Positions 11,246-21,439 of a stretch of 64,000 bases of DNA are shown here, one piece after another (position 1 is the stretch's first letter; each line of letters starts with the position of its first letter). The notes under the pieces are model-generated. The model made no database searches and had not been told where the DNA came from. It saw only the letters and a program-made list of their open reading frames with translations. The stretch lies in contig NW_003314309.1 of NCBI RefSeq assembly GCF_000143415.4, forward strand, positions 613,459 to 677,458. The letters are read 5' to 3'. Position numbers and translations under genes: made by a program. Origin of the DNA: Selaginella moellendorffii. Lineage: Eukaryota > Streptophyta > Lycopodiopsida > Selaginellales > Selaginellaceae.

Positions 11246-13404
11246 ATGGGAGTTTGCTTCTCGGTGCCCAAGCGGCGAAAACAGGATCCAGCTACTGGAA
11301 ATGCGAAATCGCGAGTGAGACCGGCTGGGCACAACAGGAAGAACAACGCAATCCCTCTTGGGCTACGCACAAATTTTGGGTATGGCAGGGACTTTAAGAG
11401 CAAGTATAGGATCGGAAAGCTTCTCGGGCACGGTCAATTCGGGTACACTTACTCGGCGGTGGAGCTCATGACTGGAGACAAAGTGGCTGTCAAACGAATC
11501 GAGAAGAAGAAGGTGTGTGTGTGTGTGTGTGTGCCTCGATCGCTTGGTTTGATTGCATGTTGATCGCCAATCTCGTTGTCGCAGATGCTACTACCGATTT
11601 CCATCGAGGATGTGAAGAGGGAAGTGAAGATACTGGACGCTTTGTCAGGCCACGAGAATGTGGTCCAGTTCCATGCTGCTTTCGAGGACGATGAGTTCGT
11701 CTACATCGTCATGGAGCTGTGCGAAGGTGGAGAGCTTCTCGATCGAATTCTAGCAAAGTAAGCTCTCGAGTTGCTGTTTTTCTGCTTGGGCTTATTCCTG
11801 CGTTTCTGATCGACAGGAAGGAAGGGAGATACACGGAAAAAGACGCGGCGGTTATTGTCAGGCAAATGCTGAGAGTTGTTGCTCGCTGCCACTTAAACGG
11901 TGTCGTCCATCGTGATTTAAAGCCAGAGGTAAGCAATTCTGCCATGCGTCGAGAGATTGATCGAGAAAACACTTAACTTTTTTCCAGAACTTCTTGTTCA
12001 AGTCCCAGCAAGACGACTCTCTTCTCAGAGCCGTAGATTTTGGCTTATCGGACTTTATCAGGCCTGGTAAGCACCACGCATTGCTCTACATCAATTCAGC
12101 TGTTCTCCACCTTGTCTCACAGGAAAGAGATTCCATGATGTTGTTGGAAGCGCGTACTATGTAGCACCCGAAGTACTGAAAAGAAAGTCTGGGCCAGAGT
12201 CCGATGTTTGGAGTGTAGGTGTCATCACATACATATTGCTATGTGGACGGCGACCTTTCTGGGACAAGACGGAAGCTGGAATCTTCAATGAGGTACGCAA
12301 CCTTTCGCTTCTAGCTACGATAACGTTTTATTCTTCTCAACTCCAGGTGCTGAAAAGAAAACCTGATCTTCGAGAAAGGCCATGGCCATCCATTGGCTCA
12401 AGTGCCAAAGATTTTGTAAGGAAGCTCCTTGTGAAAGATCCCCGTGCCAGATTAACTGCTGCGCAGGCTTTATGTAAGTAGTTTCTCGGTCCGTTTGCGT
12501 TGGATGGTTTTCTCATTTGGATTCTTGTGCGCCTTACAGCTCATCCTTGGGTACGTGAAGGAGGCGACGCTCTGGAAATCCCGCTGGACATCTCTGTACT
12601 TTCGAACATGAGGGAGTTTGTGAAATACAGCCGGCTGAAGCAACTTGCCTTTCGTGTAAGTTAATCGAACGCGTTGTTCTTTCTGGACGTCATTTTGATG
12701 CTTGCTCTCCAGGCTCTGGCTACTACACTCGATCCAGAGGACATAGCAGCTTTGCGTGACCAATTCGACGCTATCGATGCCGATAAAAGCGGGAGTATAT
12801 CACTAGAGGAGATGAAACAGGTATGTTTTCTTTTTCGCTTTCTTTCTGGTGTGGCGAGGACCAATTCGAATCGTGACTTTCTTGACTAGGCTCTAGCCAA
12901 AGACCGTCCCTGGGACCTGAAAGAATCAATGGTCATGGAGATCCTACAAGCTGTGAGTAGCACAAGACCCGCGTTGAGAGAATGTTTTTGTATTGAAATT
13001 GACCCGGCGCTGGTTTTGTTTTGCTACAGATGGACTGTAACTGCGACGGCCTTGTCGATTTCGAAGAGTTCGTGGCAGCAACGCTGCACGTTCATCAGCT
13101 GGAGGATATGGGCTCCGATAAGTGGCAGAAGCGTTCCAAGGCCGCGTTTGACCAGCTCGACGTCGACGGAGACGGCTACATTACGTCAGAAGAACTCAAG
13201 CAGGTATGTTCCGCGAAGAACCACGACTTTGGTCCGTCGACAATCGACGAATCTCTCAACCCGAAACTTGGCTTGCAGTACACGGGGTTGAAAGGGTCGC
13301 TTGGCACGCTCTTGGAGGAGGGAGATATCGATGGAGACGGGAGGATCAGCTTGGCCGAGTTCCAAAAGCTACTCCGGCAAGCAAGTTTGGGATCACGAAA
13401 CTAA
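11246..13404 (+). CDS. Calcium-dependent protein kinase, CPK16/18/28 type
   Basis: Eleven exons: 11246-11512, 11585-11757, 11817-11928, 11988-12066, 12123-12292, 12347-12473, 12540-12655, 12713-12820, 12890-12952, 13030-13203 and 13279-13404; the lengths sum to 504 codons plus stop. The start MGVCFS carries Gly2 and Cys4 for N-myristoylation and palmitoylation, so plasma-membrane attachment is likely. Kinase motifs: [32 protein letters not shown] and GSAYYVAPE. The autoinhibitory junction is [13 protein letters not shown]. Four EF-hands follow with loops [36 protein letters not shown] and [12 protein letters not shown], all with the usual acidic ligands. Sequence throughout is closest to Arabidopsis CPK28, a kinase of immune and growth signalling. 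The last intron is 75 nt with no in-frame stop. It converges with the SRP receptor gene downstream. Confidence 0.93.
11513..11532 (+). repeat. GT microsatellite at a splice donor
   Basis: Exon 1 of the CPK gene ends in AAG and intron 1 begins directly with an uninterrupted GT repeat of about ten units, so the 5' splice site lies inside a microsatellite. Confidence 0.8.
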
Positions 13405-13634
13405 CAGTAAGGTCAGGAAGAATCCTTTCCTTGGCCGCATTCTTTTTGGGTAGTGTATAGACTGAGGGACAGGCCCACGCTACTCGCAGCAGCAACAAAG
13501 CTGGTGTACAAACCAAAGGTTTTTACTTTTTTGTCAAATTGTACAAAGAACGGGGACCATTTTTCCCATGTAAAACTTTCGCTGGTTACAAAGAGAAACA
13601 GTGGAACAAGAAAAATAAAGCCGAGTTTTTCTTG

Positions 13635-14691
13635 TCATGGTTTTACTTGCTCTCGGATAAAAGTTTGGACCTCGCCAACCTTGCCGGTGATCACGGAAGT
13701 TTCGACCATGGTAACTTTGTTAACGCAGTGAGAGAACTTGAATGGCTCGCCATCGATGCCCGGCTTGATTTCGGCCGCAACGTCGGAGCCTTCGAGTGTT
13801 GTCCGGGTTACTCGCAGCTTGTCCCTGGAATTTGGGAAACGAAGAGAATCTAAGATAAACTTGACTTGGAATGAAGTTTTTTAGAACTTACAGCTCCTTT
13901 TCCAATTGCTTCCGGATGAAATCGACCGAGTGAGCCGTGACTTTGTCACACTTGTTACACACAATCAGCACCGGGAGTTTTCGCTTCACAACCAGTGGCT
14001 TGGAAAGTACCTCGTAGAGATATCTACACGAGAAAAAGGAGAAGTTTTTATCGACTAGGAGTGTGTCACAAGTTACTTACTCGGCAGTGGATCGGACATT
14101 TGGAACAAAGTCTAGAGCGTCAACCATGAAGAGAATACCTTGAGCTTTTGGAAGATAGTCATCAAGAAGCGGCCTTAGCTTAGGATGTCCCGGCAGATCA
14201 ACAACGTGAACTGGTTTGATCTTTCCACTCTGAAAAGGAAAGAAGAGAAGAAGGAAAGCTTAGGTTTTGCAAGTTCTTGCTAGAATTTCTACCTTGGAAA
14301 TCTCCGAGTGGAGAAGGAAAGTGTCTTCGTTTGGCACCATTGATGTAACAGTTCCTTCGTAGAGCGATGAATCACGAAGCTGTGAAAACCACCAGAACAA
14401 GTCTATAATCGTCTAGAAAAAAGTTTCGAAGGAGAATTTACCTGGTAGAAGAGCGCAGTCTTTCCAGATCCACTAAGCCCCAGAATCACGATCGTGTTGC
14501 GCTTCTTCCGCCTGAGCGACGCCACCAGCACTGATCAAACCGAGTAAAGAGTTCTTTCGGATTCACAAAAGAAATTTTTGGCAAGATCGCAGCATACCCG
14601 AGACAAGAAGCAAGAGTGTGACAAGAAACACCGCCGCAGTAGTGTAGAGTGCCGTGTCCGCAGAGAAACGCCGCAGCTCCACCTGCGCCAT
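13635..14691 (-). CDS. Signal recognition particle receptor subunit beta
   Basis: Six exons: 14598-14691, 14442-14530, 14293-14379, 14081-14229, 13892-14023 and 13635-13824, giving 246 residues. The product is a small GTPase anchored in the ER membrane that holds SRP receptor alpha and helps target ribosomes to the translocon. An N-terminal transmembrane helix (YTTAAVFLVTLLLLVS) is followed by a basic stretch and the GTPase motifs: G1 LGLSGSGKTALFYQ, G3 DLPGHPKLR and G4 NKCDK. This matches SR-beta length and motif order. The gene converges on the CPK gene (230 bp between stop codons) and diverges from the membrane-protein gene at 14954. The part from the end of exon 3 upstream was copied into the tandem duplication at 17519. 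Confidence 0.92.
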
Positions 14692-14953
14692 AGCTGGAAG
14701 GAGAAAGAAAACCCTAGTCTATCCGACGTGGCCGAGACAGGAATATGCTAAAACGCCATTTGGAATATTCTCTGTATTCAAAGTCTTCAGCCAGTTGCCA
14801 TGTATGATCGTTGGTGTCCCATTTTGACTCACCATCTCTTTGATATGGTCCCACTTAATACACGTCTTTAATACGCGTCTTTCCCTTGAGATTGGATGTA
14901 TAAATCCAGAAGCAGTACCTCAATCTTGCTTGCATCTTGTATGATTCATTATC

Positions 14954-16557
14954 ATGGCAAAGAAGCAAAAGTTTGTGTCACTAGCTACTATCTTGGCGAT
15001 CATATTGACCATGGTTGATCTCCAAGCGAGAGCTTCAATCTCAGTTCACAAGGGCAACCTTGCGGATCTCTCATGCTTCACCGCCATCTTGAGCATGAAT
15101 GGCGACGCCTCGCACAAATCCAACTGGTGGCAGTTCCTCCAGTACTTGCAATCCAGCAGCGACCAGGCCTTCCTGGGGTACATGGTCTCCAACTTCACTG
15201 GCCAGAGCAATCTCACAGCGGAGATCCGCGAGAAAGGGGGACTCCTGTCCACCAGGAACGCTTCCCTCATGGAATTCCACTCGGTCTCCAAGATCAATAA
15301 GCTGGGAAGCATGGAGATCACGATGTGGGCTTTGGGATTCCTCTGCCTGGATGAGGCTCCAAGCTGCGTCAAGTTCACACCCGTGGTGCTCCAAGCGATC
15401 CCTGGTTCTTCCCCAAGCAAGTTGGGGTTTTTCAGCTTGTGGGAAGAGCAGGACGGCGGGATCCTGGCGAACTCGGTCGCGTCCAAAGTGCTGACCCTCG
15501 AGAATTGGAGCATGAGCAAGGAGAGTTTGAGTGGAATGAATCTGAGAAGCCTCGACGCCAAGCTCGATCTCTGCAAAGGCTTGGAACTTCATCCAGCGCA
15601 TGACAGGAGCAACCAGGAATTATTGGGAGGTCTTGATCTGCAGAGCTTCGACGTGAAAACAGCCCCGGAAGCCGCGGGATTCAGGCTCAACGAGAGGGTG
15701 ACAAACATCACTCGACCAAACAGGCGCTTGTGTTTGCTGGGGATCGATGACAACACCACCGGATCATCTTTGGATTCCTCGTTGTCCTTCGACTTGCGAA
15801 CCACGACGACACTGGTAGAAATCCTGGGCTCTTTTATGTCTCAAGTCAAGAATTCTTACATCCAAGCACAGAGCTCGGCGCTAGATCTCGAGCATCCCGG
15901 CACCGATTTCTGGGTGGCCGCGGTCGCGCTCCCCGGCGCATTCATCGCGGTCGTAGCTGCGGCGCAGCCTTTCATCAACTTCCAGCTCACGTTCTTCCGA
16001 AACTTGGTGAGATCACAGGGCTGGAAAACGGCCGTTCTGTGTGTCAGTAACTCCGTGCTCGCTCTCGGCTCGTACTCGGCGATCATCACCGTGACCCCAT
16101 CCGAGATCCAGAGGCAGGAGAGACTGAGGACCTGGGGATTGCTTGCAGACCAGGTTCCAATCACGAACCGTGGCCTCCAAGTTTTGGTAGTGGTCAAGGG
16201 GGAATCAAGTTACAGATCGGACAGCCTCTTGCTTGTGTGGTGTTCCACCGCCGTGCTTGTTCCTGTCATCGCCTGGATGACGTTTTACAGGTGCAAGCAA
16301 GTGTTTACGTGAGGAGGATGCTCAAACTCTTGGCTGAGCTGGAGCCTGAACGCCACGACGCCGACGAAAGCAATGACGAGAGACTTGATGACCTGCGAGC
16401 CATTGAGATGGGTTCCGTGGAGCAGCGGCAACTCGAGAAGAGGCTTGCAAAGATGAACGCCATGCCTGGGACGAGCATGGTGACATCTGTTAAATCACTG
16501 GCTCGCCAAAGACAATCCTTAACACGTAGGCATTCATGCACGAGGCAAAATGCGTAA
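14954..16557 (+). pseudogene. Membrane protein of unknown family, copy 1 (frameshifted)
   Basis: Not a family I recognise. The intact frame runs 452 codons to a stop at 16312. It has an N-terminal signal sequence (SLATILAIILTMV), a long Ser/Asn-rich, probably extracytoplasmic region with several N-x-S/T sites, and three C-terminal hydrophobic helices near residues 320-342, 358-380 and 430-450. Compared with copy 2 at 18083, this copy lacks one T in a short run (TTT at 16304-16306 versus TTTT at 19433-19436), so the C-terminal acidic, probably coiled segment (to 16557) falls out of frame. It may still make a shortened protein; an assembly error in the homopolymer is the alternative. Confidence 0.7.
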
Positions 16558-16889
16558 CATCGAAATCTAACTTGTAAAATATTCTTCAAGCTCCTACCCT
16601 CTCCAAATTCTTTAAACGGCTTCTACAACTGCTGTGGAATCTGCTAACCACCAACTGAATGTGGTATTTGCTACTGTGCTGAACGCTGGTACGACTGTTG
16701 AACTAGACCTTTTGACTTCAGAAAAACGAATGCATTTTCATCCAAAGGCCACTACATTTGCTGGGCAGTACTAATTATAATTTCTCAGATTGTGCCGCTG
16801 TGCCATGGCTGTATTTTTATGACTTCAAAATTGATTTTTCTCTCTTCAGATCTGATTATCTTCCCTAAAAAATTGATTTCTCATTAGGG
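16558..16889. other. Spacer between membrane-protein gene and NTPase pseudogene
   Basis: 3' flank of the membrane-protein gene, nearly identical to 19688-20036 in unit 2 apart from small indels. No coding frame or RNA gene seen. Confidence 0.5.
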
Positions 16890-17518
16890 TAACGTAATTG
16901 TGATGGCTTTCCCGCCGCGCCATATGCATATCCATCCGCCAGATGAAGTGGGATTGGAGGAGGCAACGTTAATCAAAAGGGGAAGAGCGGTCAGCGCCGT
17001 GCCAGGGGATCTAGCTGATATAAGGGCGTTTGCAACATGAGCTGTAGGTAAGGGTTTGTTTGTGCTGGTCTGTTTGCCTTCTTTCCTGACTATCTTATGA
17101 TACAATGCCCCAAGTGCCTCAGGAGGGGCTACCGAATTTGGTGCCCTTCTCGGATGTGGTTTGCGACTTCACGCTTCCGTTCAGAGGTCGAGACGGCCTC
17201 GTGCAAAAGCTTGCAGAGACGATTGACGACCTTCACAACTTTCGCATCTAGCGGGATTAGCAGAGAGCAGGCACTCTTCGTCACTTTGGAGGGCCTTGCT
17301 GGAGTGGGGAAGACTCGATTTCTTTTAGAGACCAAGGAGCGTGTTGGAGAGGCACTTAAAGGTAGGGCATCAGCATTGCAGGAGCTTCATCGTGTTGGAG
17401 CTACAGCAGCGGTGTACATCACCTTCAGTGGCTCGGCTGTTGGCCATTCATCACCTCATCTTCTGCATCCGGCTTTTGTGGCAATCTGTAAGGAGAGAGG
17501 TGGTTACCGTTCTGGCCG
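16890..17518 (+). pseudogene. Crinkler/RHS-like P-loop NTPase, copy a (truncated)
   Basis: A fragment of the gene family best seen at 44474-46486. The first exon region (about 16900-17045) carries an internal deletion relative to copy b. A GT..AG intron follows (about 17046-17106), then an exon with a Walker A motif EGLAGVGKT (about 17290-17320) and the YITFSGSAVGHSS segment. At about 17518 the reading is cut and fused to a piece of the SR-beta gene. Stops and frameshifts precede the Walker A region. Family assignment comes from the Walker A, Walker B and AGT motifs of copy c and is tentative. It is not expected to be functional. Confidence 0.6.
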
Positions 17519-17852
17519 GGATGCATCACGAAGCTGTGAAAACCACCAGAACAAGTCTATAATCGTCTAGAAAATAGTTTCGAAGGAGAATTTACCTGGT
17601 AGAAGAGCGCAGTCTTTCCAGATCCACTAAGCCCCAGAATCACGATCGTGTTGCGCTTCTTCCGCCTGAGCGACGCCACCAGCACTGATCAAACCGAGTA
17701 AAGAGTTCTTTCGGATTCACAAAAGAAATTCTTGGCAAGATCGCAGCATACCCGAGACAAGAAGCAAGAGCGTGACAAGAAACACCGCCGCAGTAGTGTA
17801 GAGTGCCGTGTCCGCAGAGAAACGCCGCAGCTCCACCTGCGCCATAGCTAGT
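17519..17852 (-). pseudogene. SRP receptor beta fragment (exons 1 and 2)
   Basis: A near-identical copy of 14366-14691, covering exons 2 and 1 and the introns around them, joined at its left to a truncated NTPase gene. It lacks the GTPase core beyond the P-loop, so it cannot encode a receptor. It may still supply a promoter for the divergent membrane-protein copy 2. Confidence 0.8.
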
Positions 17853-18082
17853 CTATCCGACGTGGCCCAGAAAGGAATATGCTAAAACGCCATTTGGAAT
17901 ATTCTCGGTATTCAAAGTCTTCAGCCGCCTTCCAGTTGCCATGTATGATCGTTGGTGTCCCATTTTGACTCACCATCTCTTTGATATGGTCCCACATAAT
18001 ACACGTCTTTCCCTTGAGATTGGATGTATAAATCCAGAAGCAGTACCTCAAATCCTTCTTGCATCTTGTATGATTCACTATC

Positions 18083-19687
18083 ATGGCAAAGAAGCAAAAG
18101 TTTGTGTCACTAGCCACTATCTTGGCGATCATATTGACCATGGTTGATCTCCAAGCGAGAGCTTCAATCTCAGTTCACAAGGGCAACCTTGCGGATCTCT
18201 CATGCTTCAGCGCCATCTTGAGCATGANNNNNNNNNNNNNNNNNNNNNNNNNNNNNNNNNNNNNNNNNNNNNNNNNNNNNNNNNNNNNNNNNNNNNNNNN
18301 NNNNNNNNNNNNNNNNNNNNNNNNNNNNNNNNNNNNNNNNNNNNNNNNNNNNNNNNNNNNNNNNNNNNNNNNNNNNNNNNNCAGGAACGCTTCCCTCATG
18401 GAATTCCACTCGGTCTCCAAGATCAATAAGCTGGGAAGCATGGAGATCACGATGTGGGCTTTGGGATTCCTCTGCCTGGATGAGGCTCCAAGCTGCGTCA
18501 AGTTCACACCCGTGGTGCTCCAAGCGATCCCTGGTTCTTCCCCAAGCAAGTTGGGGTTTTTCAGCTTGTGGGAAGAGCAGGACGGCGGGATCCTGGCGAA
18601 CTCGGTCGCGTCCAAAGTGCTGACCATCGAGAATTGGAGCATGAGCAAGGAGAGTTTGAGTGGAATGAATCTGAGAAGCCTCGACGCCAAGCTCGATCTC
18701 TGCAAAGGCTTGGAACTTCATCCAGCGCATGACAGGAGCAACCAGGAATTATTGGGAGGTCTTGATCTGCAGAGCTTCGACGTGAAAACAGCCCCGGAAG
18801 CCGCGGGATTCAGGCTCAACGAGAGGGTGACAAACATCACTCGACCAAACAGGCGCTTGTGTTTGCTGGGGATCGATGACAACACCACCGGATCATCTTT
18901 GGATTCCTCGTTGTCCTTCGACTTGCGAACCACGACGACACTGGTAGAAATCCTGGGCTCTTTTATGTCTCAAGTCAAGAATTCTTACATCCAAGCACAG
19001 AGCTCGGCGCTAGATCTCGAGCATCCCGGCACCGATTTCTGGGTGGCCGCGGTCGCGCTCCCCGGCGCATTCATCGCGGTCGTAGCTGCGGCGCAGCCTT
19101 TCATCAACTTCCAGCTCACGTTCTTCCGAAACTTGGTGAGATCACAGGGCTGGAAAACGGCACTTCTGTGTGTCAGTAACTCCGTGCTCGCTCTCGGCTC
19201 GTACTCGGCGATCATCACCGTGACTCCAGCCGAGATCCAGAGGCAGGAGAAACTGAGGACCTGGGGATTGCTTGCAGACCAGGTTCCAATCACGAACCGT
19301 GGCCTCCAAGTTTTGGTAGTGGTCAAGGGGGAATCAAGTTACAGATCGGACAGCCTCTTGCTTGTGTGGTGTTCCACCGCCGTGCTTGTTCCTGTCATCG
19401 CCTGGATGACGTTTTACAGGTGCAAGCAAGTGTTTTACGTGAGGAGGATGCTCAAACTCTTGGCTGAGCTGGAGCCTGAACGCCACGACGCCGACGAAAG
19501 CAATGACGAGAGACTTGATGACCTGCGAGCCATTGAGATGGGTTCCGTGGAGCAGCGGCAACTCGAGAAGAGGCTTGCAAAGATGAACGCCATGCCTGGG
19601 ACGAGCATGGTGACATCTGTTAAATCACTGGCTCGCCAAAGACAATCCTTAACACGTAGGCATTCATGCACGAGGCAAAATGCGTAA
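18083..19687 (+). CDS. Membrane protein of unknown family, copy 2
   Basis: A single-exon frame of 534 codons, including 51-52 unknown residues in the assembly gap. It has the same layout as copy 1: signal sequence, long extracytoplasmic region with N-glycosylation sites, and three hydrophobic helices. It then continues in frame into a cytoplasmic tail rich in Glu/Arg/Leu (RRMLKLLAELEPERHDADE, then VEQRQLEKRLAKM), which looks helical or coiled. The signal peptide suggests entry to the secretory pathway and a plasma-membrane or endomembrane place. I cannot name the family. Because this copy is in frame throughout, it is the likely functional one. The start codon is the first Met of the hydrophobic leader in both copies. 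Confidence 0.75.
   Translation: MAKKQKFVSLATILAIILTMVDLQARASISVHKGNLADLSCFSAILSMXXXXXXXXXXXXXXXXXXXXXXXXXXXXXXXXXXXXXXXXXXXXXXXXXXXXRNASLMEFHSVSKINKLGSMEITMWALGFLCLDEAPSCVKFTPVVLQAIPGSSPSKLGFFSLWEEQDGGILANSVASKVLTIENWSMSKESLSGMNLRSLDAKLDLCKGLELHPAHDRSNQELLGGLDLQSFDVKTAPEAAGFRLNERVTNITRPNRRLCLLGIDDNTTGSSLDSSLSFDLRTTTTLVEILGSFMSQVKNSYIQAQSSALDLEHPGTDFWVAAVALPGAFIAVVAAAQPFINFQLTFFRNLVRSQGWKTALLCVSNSVLALGSYSAIITVTPAEIQRQEKLRTWGLLADQVPITNRGLQVLVVVKGESSYRSDSLLLVWCSTAVLVPVIAWMTFYRCKQVFYVRRMLKLLAELEPERHDADESNDERLDDLRAIEMGSVEQRQLEKRLAKMNAMPGTSMVTSVKSLARQRQSLTRRHSCTRQNA
18228..18381. other. Assembly gap (154 N)
   Basis: A run of unknown bases inside membrane-protein copy 2. Its length equals the matching stretch in copy 1, so the frame is kept across it. 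Confidence 1.
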
Positions 19688-20036
19688 CATCGAAATCTAA
19701 CTTGTAAAATATTCTTCAAGCTCCTACCCTCTCCAAATTCTTTAAACGGCTTCTACAACTGCTGTGGAATCTGCTAACCACCAACTGAATGTGGTATTTG
19801 CTACTGCTTGCTTGCTGAATGCTGGTACGACTGTTGAACTAGAACTTTTGACTTCAGAAAAACGAATGCATTTTCATCCAAGGCCACTACATTTGCTGGG
19901 GAGTACTAATTATAATTTCTCAGATTGTGCCACTGTGCCATGCTCGACGGCATGGCTGTATTTTTATGACTTCAAAATTGATTTTTCTCTCAATTATCTT
20001 CCCTAAAAAATTGATTTCTCATTAGGGTAACGTAAT
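19688..20036. other. Spacer, unit 2
   Basis: 3' flank of membrane-protein copy 2, the duplicate of 16558-16889 with small insertions (for example CTTGCTTGCTG near 19806). No gene seen. Confidence 0.5.
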
Positions 20037-20037
20037 T

Positions 20038-20552
20038 GTGATGCCTTTCCTCCTGCCGCCGCGCCGCATGCATATCCATCAAGCTGATGCAAGGGCATTT
20101 GCAACATGGCTCCAGGAAAATCTTCCTTTGGTGCATGCCATTCTTACCTTCTATGGCTGGATGGAGATTGTAGGGTTGCAAGGGTGCAATGATCCGCTTC
20201 CTCGTGAGTTCACTATCCATTTGCGTGAAGCTCGCCCAGTTGAAGGTAAGGGTTTGTTTGTGGTTTGTTTGTGCTGGTTGGCTGGTTGCTGTTTGCCTTC
20301 TTTGCTGACTATCTTACGATACAGTGCCCCAAGTGCCTCAGGAGGGGCTACCGAATTTGGTGCCCTTCTCGGATGTGGTTTGCAACTTCACGCTTCCGTT
20401 CAGAGGTCGAGATGGCCTCGTGCAGAAGCTCGCAGAGACGATTGATGACCTTCACAACTTTCGCATCTAGTGGGATTAGCAGAGAGCAGGCGGAAGACTC
20501 GATTCCTTTTAGAGACCAAGGAGCGTGTTGGAGAGGCGCTTAAAGGCAATTT
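20038..20552 (+). pseudogene. Crinkler/RHS-like NTPase, copy b (internally deleted)
   Basis: Exon 1 (about 20041-20247) is open, and its N-terminal region contains TWLQENLPLVHAI and HLREARPVEG. An intron of about 75 nt ends at TTACGATACAG (about 20325). Exon 2 reads VPQVPQEGLPNLVPFSDVV and on to FRGRDGLVQKLAETIDDLH, then meets stop codons before the P-loop. The P-loop itself is deleted: the sequence passes from GCAGAGAGCAGGC directly to GGAAGACTCG. After GCGCTTAAAGGC (about 20552) it jumps to AATTTATAATTTCAAAACC, which resembles 46579 onward, past the stop of copy c. Most of the gene is therefore missing. Confidence 0.6.
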
Positions 20553-21271
20553 ATAATTTCAAAACCAAGAAAATAATTAATTTGTCTTTGAATTCAATTT
20601 ATTTCTTCTCCAAAAAAGACTTACTCTAGCTTGTAGGCACCTCCCTGTCAATTGTTTCTAACTAGCTTTGCATGCCTGCTTACTTGCTTCTGCTGATGCT
20701 GCACACGTCCAGAATTATAGCCTTGTCCACCACTGTTGGAGAATCTCATAAGACAGAAAAAGACTCTGATCTGTATTGCCCTTTGAAGTCTCACATCTCA
20801 CATCTTGATATACATCAGCAGTTCTCTAGAATCACACCACCATTTGCTCTAGTAGCATAGTGATGGTGAAGCTTTTCTGAATTTATATGATGCACATTTT
20901 GATCTTTAAAGATTTGTGTCAAAGTTTAGAAATGCTCATGAACTTTTCGTGCAAGGATAAGTATTGAAAAATCAATTACAAACACCCTACAATTAAACCA
21001 TATAAAAGTACTCCATAATTTTAAAATTAAACTTTTCAAGTTTAATTAATTTAAAGCAAATAAATCCATCCATTTTATCTAGAATCTAAATTTGCAATTA
21101 GGGAGCATATCCTTTGGTCAAAGACTTAGTCAAACAGGTGCCAATCTATACCTGATTGAAATCAAGATATTATAATATTTAAAAGATGCTTTTAAAATCT
21201 TTTTGTTTGCAACCTAAGGTTAGGGTTTCCTTGCTTTAGGGCTCTAGCAATATTAAAATAACTTAATTGTG
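20553..21271. other. AT-rich spacer, no gene seen
   Basis: It begins with sequence resembling the 3' flank of the NTPase gene (TTTGTCTTTGAATTCAAT is shared with 46608 onward) and continues as AT-rich DNA without coding frames or structured repeats. Confidence 0.45.
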
Positions 21272-21439
21272 ATGGCGAATGCCCTTACATCTAACATCAA
21301 TCCATCTTCAAGAAAATGAATTGGAGAAGGCTTTGCTAGTCACGAAGGCAAGAGCATTTAAGTCAGTGCTGGAGGATTTAACTAATGTAAGGGCATTTGC
21401 AACATATCTCCAAGAAAATCTACCATTGGTGCATGCCAT
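21272..21439 (+). pseudogene. Crinkler/RHS-like NTPase, copy c, 5' piece
   Basis: Homologous to the first exon of copy b (GGGCATTTGCAACAT, then CCATTGGTGCATGCCAT). An in-frame TGA occurs early (about 21317). The exon is cut at 21439 by element C, whose target duplication GCCAT is its last five bases; the exon resumes at 44474. Confidence 0.7.

Larger units (their letters stand above)
14366..17518. repeat. Tandem duplication, unit 1
   Basis: Unit 1 covers the 5' part of the SR-beta gene, the divergent promoter, the membrane-protein gene and the first part of the NTPase gene. The sequence from ATCACGAAGCTGTG (about 14370) onward recurs from about 17523 with very high identity. The repeat is direct and head-to-tail, with a period of roughly 3.13-3.15 kb (14954 versus 18083 for the start codons gives 3129). 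High identity including introns implies a recent event. Confidence 0.85.
17523..20552. repeat. Tandem duplication, unit 2
   Basis: Second copy of the roughly 3.1-kb unit: SR-beta fragment, promoter, membrane-protein copy 2 and NTPase copy b. Differences from unit 1 are small indels and scattered substitutions. The 154-nt N gap replaces sequence whose equivalent in unit 1 (15099-15252) is also 154 nt. Confidence 0.85.
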
